A stretch of DNA of 64,000 nt from the NCBI RefSeq assembly GCF_900177805.1, contig NZ_FXAX01000004.1:1-64000 (forward strand), given 5' to 3'. Under the pieces are notes generated by a model, which was not told where the DNA came from, made no database searches, and saw only the letters and a program-made list of their open reading frames with translations. The stretch's first letter is position 1; the number at the start of each line of letters is the position of its first letter. The stretch comes from Fibrobacter sp. UWB13 (GTDB lineage Bacteria > Fibrobacterota > Fibrobacteria > Fibrobacterales > Fibrobacteraceae). A program made the position numbers and the translations under genes. Positions 44,601 through 51,364 of this stretch are shown piece after piece.

Positions 44601-45032
44601 GGCATCGTAAACGAACTGCAAGTAGTCGCGACTGCGGGCTTCATCGTACTCCGCCGTCTTTTCGCCCTTCATCTTCTGAGTGCGATTGTAGTCAATCATC
44701 GGCTTGTCAAGCTTGTATGCCTTGCCGTCTTCGGGGAACACCCTCGACTTGATGACAAGCTCACCACCGCTTACCGCTTTGTAATAAGCGTTCGCAAAAT
44801 CCAAATGCTTTTTCCAGTACGGGATTTTTCCGCGGCTCCCCGACGGATCCAAATCGAACGTCGCCGTATCGGAATCAAAAAGCCCCGTACCCGTCGTGAG
44901 CGAGTTGTTCGGAGACTCTTCCTTAAGCTGCACACGCAGCACAAAGACTTCGAGAGTGTCCGCCGCCTGCACGAGAGATGCAAACGAGAGGACCCCTAAA
45001 AACAATGCAAAAAACTTGGCATTTAACTTCAT
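41643..45032 (-). CDS. secreted M6-like pseudo-metalloprotease with FG-GAP repeats and T9SS tail
   Basis: A 1129-residue exported protein (signal 1-23). The N-terminal about 350 residues follow the M6 (immune inhibitor A-like) layout. However the metal-binding HExxH is replaced by NQIGR (264-268) in the otherwise conserved NQIGRELGMPNTYD segment, so zinc binding and peptidase activity are likely lost. Residues about 720-990 carry FG-GAP/VCBS-type beta-propeller pieces (DLDRDGKLEPIFVG, GDINGDGYPEIVFLG, VDVTGDKIPEILVPS). The end (about 1035-1129) is a T9SS type A sorting domain (FPNPVRGGDAKV, LELYDITGLCVF). It should be exported and attached to the surface. No ribosome site is seen before the ATG. 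Confidence 0.82.
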   Translation of the reverse strand: MKLNAKFFALFLGVLSFASLVQAADTLEVFVLRVQLKEESPNNSLTTGTGLFDSDTATFDLDPSGSRGKIPYWKKHLDFANAYYKAVSGGELVIKSRVFPEDGKAYKLDKPMIDYNRTQKMKGEKTAEYDEARSRDYLQFVYDAVMAAHKSDDSPFNIPLSKNSNTKRAFMIAHAGASRLVDGGSMGTKGANTPGDFLDIYISQSDWIYLPDTLSGVVIDKVDSLNNGIVLKGAAIDTLKSMMVVSETASQDGLNWGINGIVVNQIGRELGMPNTYDVIKGISRLGYFDMMDFAGYNAGNGFFPVLPAAWERVYMGWSKVKEVRPTAGHPVSVDIAAAGSGLGTEIVKVALSANEYILIENRQRSWNKDGMVTVYRGEAVQNDDVDSILVSVDSLHLVFEDSVCTKGKCKRNTKKAKGLILGVSSFDAALPASGIAVWKVNDWYLRQSLQYGTANLWGGEQYRDHQYGLSLVESDGVLSIGKTFKNAIGEDSYDYGSGTDLLPHLRFAKDKKFDTVKTILPTGYANTATTQGGHTGIKITVDVPKNARIEKTSNAFMGDSVKSFASPVIRVTISVDDGSIENSKFPKNVGLANAVRGAVFVNYEDDETGKAIVFASEDGTLQAMNALGDTLFMADTVMTQTSLTRNEAKSEIPLYRVASGDGPLVGIASDGNYVYSLHEHALIRTKFLTGMIPQRDVLKISDKAMAGPLVYNGNVWFVTDSKLAYARENKDGVFGSGGSFDLYNGFKPQDMAVCKNKDESEDNLVVVGEDGRWLSTNIKEQTGKSPKSIAVVGKSLREGEHFKVACTDLDRDGKLEPIFVGSRGHVRANLLDGGNEIWAREYKRGSRGTSGLKDETSGIALGDINGDGYPEIVFLGDNLVYALDRFGIPIDGFPVTINRGTPIVGFHSDPILVDVTGDKIPEILVPSSDGLVYAYTGKGKRVSERFPIAAGSYEAIDSLSQLVPMSIYVTDAVKDSKGPELYAFHRNNVTAFRLDKAANGAEKAAAAWALPAGGNERTGFFDASKLGDVNASKAKDEITDFFIFPNPVRGGDAKVRLELGAKPQSIKLELYDITGLCVFKTNIPDGVAGKNQANLDLRNLGSDVYTARLKVKFESGKTKQKIYRVGVVR

Positions 45033-45045
45033 GATTATAATTTAC

Positions 45046-45073
45046 AAAAAAGCCGATCCTGGACGGGACCGGT
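45046..45073 (-). terminator. terminator of the purA operon
   Basis: Minus-strand arms CCGGTCC and GGATCGG (45053-45072, one G-U pair) are followed by CTTTTTT (forward A run 45046-45051). It lies about 100 bp after the stop of the last operon gene (45177) and just before the start codon of the M6-like gene. The remaining 45074-45176 shows nothing. Confidence 0.75.
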
Positions 45074-45176
45074 TTTCAAGAATTAGATAAACAAAAGCAA
45101 CTGTTTTAAAATATATTAAACCAAGTTTATCAACGCAAGCGCGCTCGCCTACATGACAAAAAGTCAATTATTTGGG

Positions 45177-45950
45177 CTACCCGCCGATGCGCTGGAAGCT
45201 TCGCGGGATATTCAGGCGCCAGGTTCCTGAGCCAAACGATTTGCCACGGGATACGCGCTTTACGCGGAGTTCGAGGAATTGTTCCGATTCACGGACAAAG
45301 GAAATTTTCGAAGGCGTTTTCACACCGGAAAACTCTTTATATTCTTCAATGTTTAAGCGTTCAGTTTTGCCGTCACGGCCAAGCGTTTCGAGCCAGAGAA
45401 TTTCGCCATCTTTTTCGGCGTAGATATAATGGCGAGTCATGGCATCTCGGGCTTCGTGAATTTTTATAACAGCGGAATCAGAGTTCGCGGAATCGCGCAT
45501 GGAAATTTCTTCGAGACCTTCGGGAATCACGCGGCCTTCAAAGAGGCCTGCCACCTGATGGATATGCACAAGCGGGAGCGACGGATCCGTCATGAGCCCG
45601 ACCATGTAACCGGCGCCGTTCATGTACATTTTTTCAGTCGGGAAAACCATCTGCCAGCCCGATTCAAGCCACAAAAGCGAGGCTACTCCAATGCCAAGGG
45701 ACCCTGTGAGTTCCATGCGATAGCGTTTGTTCGGAACAGAAAAGAGCACAGCATCCAAATCCTGAGTCTTTCCGTCTGGTGCATAAATGGTGAGCGAAAA
45801 AATAGCCTTCAAGCTATCAACGGGAGCCTCGGCGCTCTCCGTAACTTTCGCCGCAGCCTGACGGCCGCCAGTACACCCCGTTAAAAACAAAGTAAGCAGA
45901 GCAAGTAAAAAGAGTCCCCGCAAAAAGGCGCCGAATCTAGCCAAGGTCAT
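45177..45950 (-). CDS. LolA/LolB-fold lipoprotein (DUF4292-like)
   Basis: A 257-residue lipoprotein (lipobox near GCTGG, Cys26). The mature half-barrel pattern (FSLTIYAPDGKTQDLDAVLF, then MELTGSLGIGVASLLWLESG) resembles LolB/DUF4292 proteins, which bind lipoprotein acyl groups. A role in lipoprotein transfer to the outer membrane is possible but the overall match is weak. It starts 6 bp after the TPR lipoprotein and is last in the purA operon. The ribosome site TAGG is weak. Confidence 0.6.
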   Translation of the reverse strand: MTLARFGAFLRGLFLLALLTLFLTGCTGGRQAAAKVTESAEAPVDSLKAIFSLTIYAPDGKTQDLDAVLFSVPNKRYRMELTGSLGIGVASLLWLESGWQMVFPTEKMYMNGAGYMVGLMTDPSLPLVHIHQVAGLFEGRVIPEGLEEISMRDSANSDSAVIKIHEARDAMTRHYIYAEKDGEILWLETLGRDGKTERLNIEEYKEFSGVKTPSKISFVRESEQFLELRVKRVSRGKSFGSGTWRLNIPRSFQRIGG

Positions 45951-45956
45951 AAAAAC

Positions 45957-47873
45957 CTACTTCTTTTTGCCAAAGAACTTCAGCACGGCAGGGTGTTTGG
46001 GATTGAGCTTCTGCAATCTCTTGTAAGACTTACGAGCTTCCTTTTTCAAGCCAAGAGCTTCCTGAATTCCAGCCATGTGTTCCCAGAAAACATCATCTCG
46101 GCTCATCTTCTTGCTATCGATCAGCTGCATCGCCTGATATGCTTCATCATAACGACCTAGGCGGTACAGCCCCCAAGCCTTGGAATCCAAGTAGGCGTCC
46201 TTAGAATCACCGTCTTTTTCAAGAGCAAGCGCTTCGAGCACAAGCTTGTAGCCCTTTTCGACTTCAGCAGGCGTGCGGTTTATTTCAATAAGCGAATAAC
46301 CATAGTAGTTGAGCGTCGATGCTCTTTCACGCGGGCTAAATTCATTAAGCTTGAGCAAGAATTCAAACTGGCGGAAAGATTCATCATAACGCTTGAGGCG
46401 TTCCAAGTTCATCGCCATCGAAAGACGAACACGGCTGTACGAGGAATCTTTTGCAAAGAACGTTTCGAGCATGGCTTCGGCACGTGTGCGATTATCCAAG
46501 GCATGAGCCTTTTTAGCGGAATCGGCTTTCAAGTCTTTTTCGAGGTCCAGAGCTTCACCGATAAGCGCTCTCGAATAGATGTCGAGCACCTGCAAATACT
46601 TGAGCTGAGCTTCGTTCTTCAGCTGCACGAGATTCGTGGAATCCACAACGCCGGGGAGCGGTTTCCAGTTTTCCCAGAATTTCTTGAGGGAATCGAGCAA
46701 AGGGAATGCCTTGTCAAACTTGTCCGCAAGCGCATACACAGAAGCAAGCAACATTCGCGTATCGCCGTTCGATACAGAATCGGACTTTTCGGCGTACTTG
46801 ATAGCCTCGGCGTAATTCAGTTCGCTTGCAAAGATGTTCACAAGACCAAGGAACGCACGGTTTGCATATTTCGGCTGTCCTTGCAATTTATCGACAGAAG
46901 CAAGCAAATGGACTTTTGCGCTATCCATCATGCCGACATCGTATTCATACTGACCGATAAAGCAAAGCACCGCAGGCGTCTTGACGCCATCATCATAATA
47001 TTTCTTCCGTGCAAAAGCGTATGCGCTATCCCCTGCCAAGGAGGGGAGCACCATGATAGTCATTTCTTCATCTTCGGGCTTTGCGCTCGTGAGCGTATCG
47101 ACAACAGCAACCGCTTCCTTGAAGCGCTTCATCGCCATGAGACCGCGCACTTTCTGCAAGAGCATCTGCTTATCGCCAGTGGCATCGTGAGCTTTACCGA
47201 AAAGTTCAACAACAGCAGAATCGCGACCCAAATCCAAAAGGAGCGAAAGCTGGCGCTGGAACAATGTCGAAATGTAATTGACCTTCGGCAAGAGCAAATC
47301 ATAAACGCGGACAAGTTCCTTCTCGTCACGAACCGCTTCGAGGAACAGGCTGTAGTCATAAAGGAGAGCCATGTCCTGATAGTGCGAGGAATCCAAGCCC
47401 ATCACAAAATACTTGCGGCAAGAATCAGCTTCACCAGTCTTGACGTAGAGTCGAGCGAGCAACGCATACTGAGCAGCCGTGCGTTTGCCCTTGAGCTGAG
47501 ATGCTTTTTGCGCTTCGACAAGAGCTAAAGAATCTTCACCCGCAGCCACCAGGCGTTCAGCCACACCAAAGCCCAAATAACGGCTTGTCGGATCTGCCTT
47601 GTAAGCCTGTTTCCAGAAGAAATCAGCCTGACGCTGGTCGCCACGCATTTCCATGTTTTTGGCAAGAAAGAAAAATTCATGAGCCGCTTCAAGGTCCACT
47701 TCGACCTTGGGCTTTTCGACTTTAGCCTCGACAGCCTTTTTTATAAGGGCAGAATCAGCAGGCGTAAGCGTTGGGGCTGCAACATCGTTCTGTTTTTTTG
47801 CAGGTGCAGAGCTACAGGCGCACAAAGCCGCCATTCCCAAAGAAAGCACCCAAGACAAAAAAACATGACGCAT
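45957..47873 (-). CDS. TPR-repeat lipoprotein
   Basis: A 638-residue lipoprotein (signal ending LCACSS, Cys18-20) whose body is almost wholly helical repeats of TPR type, such as FFLAKNMEMRGDQRQADFFW and YALLARLYVKTGEADSCRK, with later ones around 430-600. Such proteins scaffold outer-membrane assembly. It has GGAG before the ATG and lies between the PASTA gene and the LolA/B-like gene, suggesting an envelope biogenesis set. Confidence 0.78.
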   Translation of the reverse strand: MRHVFLSWVLSLGMAALCACSSAPAKKQNDVAAPTLTPADSALIKKAVEAKVEKPKVEVDLEAAHEFFFLAKNMEMRGDQRQADFFWKQAYKADPTSRYLGFGVAERLVAAGEDSLALVEAQKASQLKGKRTAAQYALLARLYVKTGEADSCRKYFVMGLDSSHYQDMALLYDYSLFLEAVRDEKELVRVYDLLLPKVNYISTLFQRQLSLLLDLGRDSAVVELFGKAHDATGDKQMLLQKVRGLMAMKRFKEAVAVVDTLTSAKPEDEEMTIMVLPSLAGDSAYAFARKKYYDDGVKTPAVLCFIGQYEYDVGMMDSAKVHLLASVDKLQGQPKYANRAFLGLVNIFASELNYAEAIKYAEKSDSVSNGDTRMLLASVYALADKFDKAFPLLDSLKKFWENWKPLPGVVDSTNLVQLKNEAQLKYLQVLDIYSRALIGEALDLEKDLKADSAKKAHALDNRTRAEAMLETFFAKDSSYSRVRLSMAMNLERLKRYDESFRQFEFLLKLNEFSPRERASTLNYYGYSLIEINRTPAEVEKGYKLVLEALALEKDGDSKDAYLDSKAWGLYRLGRYDEAYQAMQLIDSKKMSRDDVFWEHMAGIQEALGLKKEARKSYKRLQKLNPKHPAVLKFFGKKK

Positions 47874-47893
47874 TAAAGACTCCCAAAACTGCT

Positions 47894-48655
47894 CTAGTCA
47901 GCAATAATAAAGTTCACGCGCGAACCCGGCTTGAGATAGTCCCCATACTTCGGAGACGTTTCAAGAACAGAACCAGGACGTGCACCATCTTCACTCTTCT
48001 GACGCTTTACGGAACCCACCTTGAAACCAAGCCTATCCATTTGCGGATAAACTTCGTCCATCAAGATGCCTTCAAAATTGGGGAGCAAAACTCTACCGGT
48101 CGTAGCGCCAGCCGAAATCACGACCTTCACCGTATCACCCACGCGAACCGTATCGCCAGCAAGCGGGATCGTGCGGATCACAGCACCACGCGGGATGCTC
48201 TGGTGAGCGCCCTGGATTGTACCGCCGTTGACAAGGCCTGCTCGGACAAGCGAGATATCCGCCTGTTTCTGGCTCTTGCCGCGCAAATCAGGGATAATCA
48301 CCTTACGAAGCCCGAGGCTCTTTGTGAGTCTCACTGTACGGCCGATTTTTGCCGTGCGGCCAGCTTTGGGCATCTGCACAAGCACCATGCCTGCCGGCAC
48401 CTGGGAACTGTAACGGCCTTCCTTGATCCATTCGACCTTAAAGCCCGCCTGAGTCAGTGCGGATTCAGCCGCTTTTTCCGAGAGACCTTCAAGGTTCGGC
48501 ACCGTGCCCGTACTGGCGAAAGCACCTGCAAATGCAGGCATCAAAAGCTTATCGACCATAATGACAAGCGCAATGACAACAACAATCCAAATGACGAAAG
48601 CCTTGAAAATGGCGGTTTGCCTAACCTTGTTCCAAAGCGACTTTATTTTATTCAT
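47894..48655 (-). CDS. membrane-anchored triple PASTA protein
   Basis: A 253-residue protein with one membrane helix (about 15-40) and three PASTA domains (about 52-115, 118-185, 188-253). Each shows the VPNLEGLSEKAAESALTQAG or VIIPDLRGKSQKQADISLVRAG pattern. PASTA domains bind peptidoglycan stem peptides or muropeptides, usually on Ser/Thr kinases or PBPs. Here the domain stands alone, with no kinase or transpeptidase. The gene is 20 bp upstream of the TPR lipoprotein gene and 15 bp downstream of the Crp-type regulator. Confidence 0.88.
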   Translation of the reverse strand: MNKIKSLWNKVRQTAIFKAFVIWIVVVIALVIMVDKLLMPAFAGAFASTGTVPNLEGLSEKAAESALTQAGFKVEWIKEGRYSSQVPAGMVLVQMPKAGRTAKIGRTVRLTKSLGLRKVIIPDLRGKSQKQADISLVRAGLVNGGTIQGAHQSIPRGAVIRTIPLAGDTVRVGDTVKVVISAGATTGRVLLPNFEGILMDEVYPQMDRLGFKVGSVKRQKSEDGARPGSVLETSPKYGDYLKPGSRVNFIIAD

Positions 48656-48670
48656 AACAAATTCTTGGGT

Positions 48671-49381
48671 TTAACCCTTAGTAGCTTTTTCTTGAAGAGC
48701 ATCTTCGTCAAAGATGACGATATCCTTGCCGGTCATGGCAATGGCGTTTGCCCTTACCAGCAAAGAACAAATACGGCTCACTGTTTCACGCGTCGTTCCG
48801 GACATATCTGCAAGCTGCTGCTGCGTCGGACGATTGTGAATAACAGTCACCATGTTTCCGTTGTCTGTATGGATACGGACGCCGCGTTCCTGCATCAAGT
48901 TGAGGAGCGTTCCTGCCACACGGCCAGAGACAGACATGGTCGACAAGGAGCCAATCTGCTTGTTTGCCTTACGAAGTCTCTTGCAAAGTTCGCTCATGAG
49001 CGCCATGGCGATTTCGGGAGTCTTGCGGATAAGGCTTAAGAAAGATTCACGGTGGATGACGAGCATTTTAGCATCAGTCACCGTACGGACGGAGGCGGAT
49101 CGGGGTTCGCCGTCAATCAGCGACATTTCCCCGAAAAAGTCCCCGCGTTCAAGGAAAGACAAAATGGTTTCACGTCCATCGATGCCAGTCATGTAGACTT
49201 GCACGGAGCCCATGGCGATAAGGTACAGAGCTTGTACCGAATCGTCACCCTCCAGGACCACAGTCTCATCACGATTGTAGTTCTTGACGATTACCAGATT
49301 GGCAATCATCCCTAACTGTTCTTCGTTCAATTCCGAGAAGAGCTCGACGCCCTTCAACAAATCAACTGTGGATGTATCCAT
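48671..49381 (-). CDS. Crp/Fnr family transcription regulator
   Basis: A 236-residue regulator. The N-terminal cyclic-nucleotide domain (about 8-125) contains the phosphate-binding cassette FFGEMSLIDGEPRSASVRT, consistent with binding a cyclic nucleotide. A long dimer helix (about 125-150) leads to a winged helix with TQQQLADMSGTTRETVSRIC, the CRP-type recognition helix. No cysteine set for Fe-S binding (Fnr) is seen. It has a GGGGA ribosome site, lies 20 bp after purA, and may regulate this operon or distant genes. Confidence 0.92.
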   Translation of the reverse strand: MDTSTVDLLKGVELFSELNEEQLGMIANLVIVKNYNRDETVVLEGDDSVQALYLIAMGSVQVYMTGIDGRETILSFLERGDFFGEMSLIDGEPRSASVRTVTDAKMLVIHRESFLSLIRKTPEIAMALMSELCKRLRKANKQIGSLSTMSVSGRVAGTLLNLMQERGVRIHTDNGNMVTVIHNRPTQQQLADMSGTTRETVSRICSLLVRANAIAMTGKDIVIFDEDALQEKATKG

Positions 49382-49401
49382 TCTATTTTCCCCTTTTTAT
49401 T

Positions 49402-50685
49402 TTAGTCGAGATCAACGACGATGCTCTGGTCGCGCTTAGCACCGATAGAGATCATACCGATCTTCACGCCAACGAGTTCAGCCATGCGGTCGAGATACTT
49501 GCGAGCGTTAGCCGGCAATTCTTCGAGCTTGCGGCACTTGGTGGTATCGCACTTCCAACCCGGCATTTCTTCGTAAACCGGCACGCAACGTCCGACCTTG
49601 GAAAGCTGGTTCGGGAAGTTTTCGATTTTTTCACCATCGCATTCGTAGTGAGTGCAAATCTTGATAGTATCGAACGTGTCGAGCACGTCGAGCTTGGTGA
49701 TAGCGAGGTGCGTGAGGCCATTCACCATGGCAGCCTTACGGACCACCGGAGCGTCGAACCAGCCACAGCGGCGGTTACGACCGGTCGTTGCACCGTATTC
49801 GTTACCGATCTTGCGGAGAGTGTCGCCCGTTTCGTCCAAAAGTTCCGTCGGGAACGGACCGTTACCCACGCGGGTCGTGTAAGCCTTGACGACACCGACA
49901 ACCTGGTTGATAGCCGTGGGACCAATGCCTGCACCGCAGCTAGCGTAACCGGCAACCGTGTTGCTGGAGGTCACGAACGGGTAGGTACCCTGGTCAACGT
50001 CGAGGATAGTGCCCTGAGCACCTTCGAACACGAGGCGCTTGTTTTCCTTCAAAGCCTTGTAGAGCATTTCGCTCACGTCGGCAACGAACGGCTTGATCTT
50101 CTGACCGAGTTCGAGATAGTCCTTGATGACCACTTCCGGATCGATTTCCGGAACATCGTACATCACCTTGAATTCTTCGTTGTGGACCTTAGCCATAGCT
50201 TCGACACGCGGACGGAGTTCGCGTTCGTCCATGAGGTCGCCCACGCGGACACCAATGCGGTTCACCTTATCGCTATAGCACGGACCGATACCGCGACCCG
50301 TAGTACCGATAGCGGCCTTGCCAGCCTTCTTTTCCTTAGCCTTGTCCAAGGTGGAGTGGTACGGGAGCACGACGTGTGCATTGTTAGCGATGAACAGACG
50401 ACCTTCCGGGTTGATGCCCTTCGTGTGGAGGTCTGCAATTTCGTTCAGAGTCTGGATCGGATCGAGCACGACGCCGTTACCGATGACGCAAATCTTGTCC
50501 GGGTGCATAATGCCCGAGGGAATAAGGTGGAAGACGAACTTCTTGTCGCCAACTTCCACAGTGTGACCGGCATTAGCGCCGCCCTGGAAACGCACGATGA
50601 TATCTGCATCGAGCGTTAAGAAATCTACAACCTTGGCTTTTCCTTCGTCGCCCCACTGGGAGCCGATAACAACACGATTTGCCAT
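49402..50685 (-). CDS. purA: adenylosuccinate synthetase
   Basis: A 427-residue enzyme that makes adenylosuccinate from IMP, Asp and GTP in AMP synthesis. The P-loop start VIGSQWGDEGKAKVVD has Ala where most family members have Gly (GDEGKGK). GGANAGHTV, DVDQGTYPFVTSSNT and TTGRNRRCGWFDAP are typical downstream blocks. Length is normal. It has a GAAGGA ribosome site. A palindrome AACCG-AAA-CGGTT sits at 50711-50723 in its leader. It is the first gene of a five-gene operon with crp-type, PASTA, TPR and LolA/B-like genes. Confidence 0.97.
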   Translation of the reverse strand: MANRVVIGSQWGDEGKAKVVDFLTLDADIIVRFQGGANAGHTVEVGDKKFVFHLIPSGIMHPDKICVIGNGVVLDPIQTLNEIADLHTKGINPEGRLFIANNAHVVLPYHSTLDKAKEKKAGKAAIGTTGRGIGPCYSDKVNRIGVRVGDLMDERELRPRVEAMAKVHNEEFKVMYDVPEIDPEVVIKDYLELGQKIKPFVADVSEMLYKALKENKRLVFEGAQGTILDVDQGTYPFVTSSNTVAGYASCGAGIGPTAINQVVGVVKAYTTRVGNGPFPTELLDETGDTLRKIGNEYGATTGRNRRCGWFDAPVVRKAAMVNGLTHLAITKLDVLDTFDTIKICTHYECDGEKIENFPNQLSKVGRCVPVYEEMPGWKCDTTKCRKLEELPANARKYLDRMAELVGVKIGMISIGAKRDQSIVVDLD

Positions 50686-50710
50686 AAATCCTTCGTTTTA
50701 TTTCTTTGAT

Positions 50711-50723
50711 AACCGAAACGGTT
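50711..50723. promoter_or_regulatory. candidate operator or leader hairpin of purA
   Basis: AACCGAAACGGTT is a perfect 5-3-5 inverted repeat 26-38 bp upstream of the purA ATG. It could be an operator for a purine regulator or a small hairpin in the leader. No promoter boxes with good spacing were found around it. The rest of 50686-50896 holds the divergent start of the 50897 gene. Confidence 0.3.
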
Positions 50724-50896
50724 TCCCCAAGGTACTTCCCTGGAGCCCTTTTTCGCCATAAAGATAGTAAGAGCAACCATAAAAAGCGAACTTTACGCCC
50801 AAAATTAGCCCACAATTTACCCCTAAAAACGAGGTCAAATCAAGGCGTTTTACTTTTGCGCGCTCCCGTAAAATACAAATTTCTTATCTTTACGCT

Positions 50897-51364
50897 ATGC
50901 CTGAAGAAATTAAATCGCAAATTAAGAGACTTGCGCCGCTCCTCGAAGAAGATTCTGACGTTTTCCGCGAACTCACAACATTCTTTGGCAAGAATGCCAA
51001 AATCGAGATGCACCACGGCGACCTTTCCAAGTTCCTTCAGGACAACAGAACGTTCGAAGTCGTGCGCGTGAGCGGCAAGAGCTACAAGGACTGCGTTTAC
51101 GAGCTTGTGGACAACTATCCCGAAATGATGGATGCAATCGGCATGTTGCGCTACTACAAGGCGCCCGCCGGGAACATCAAGTGGGAAGAGGTCGAAGCCG
51201 CCGAAATTGCGATGGGCAATGAACTCACGATGAACGCCTACGGATGGGCACCAGACGCCTGGACAATTTTCGAAAACAACGCATTCGACGAAGCCACCGC
51301 GCCAGAAGACAAAAAAGGCGACTACAGCCTTGTGGCCATCGTCGCGCTAGATTCGCTGCTTTAG
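50897..51364 (+). CDS. conserved-looking acidic protein, unknown function
   Basis: A 155-residue soluble, acidic protein. The first half is helical (SQIKRLAPLLEEDSDVFREL), and the rest is mixed, with YELVDNYPEMMDAIGMLRYY and a tail GDYSLVAIVALDSLL. No domain is recognised. A TATCTT box (50885-50890) lies 6 nt before the ATG and there is no ribosome site, so it is a candidate leaderless gene, although no -35 box is visible. Its stop overlaps the stop of the converging S13-DUF1460 gene by 3-4 bp. Confidence 0.65.
   Translation: MPEEIKSQIKRLAPLLEEDSDVFRELTTFFGKNAKIEMHHGDLSKFLQDNRTFEVVRVSGKSYKDCVYELVDNYPEMMDAIGMLRYYKAPAGNIKWEEVEAAEIAMGNELTMNAYGWAPDAWTIFENNAFDEATAPEDKKGDYSLVAIVALDSLL

Noticed and set aside
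41643-45032. Active M6 metalloprotease
   Set aside because: The HExxH site is replaced by NQIGR at the expected position, so peptidase activity is not supported.
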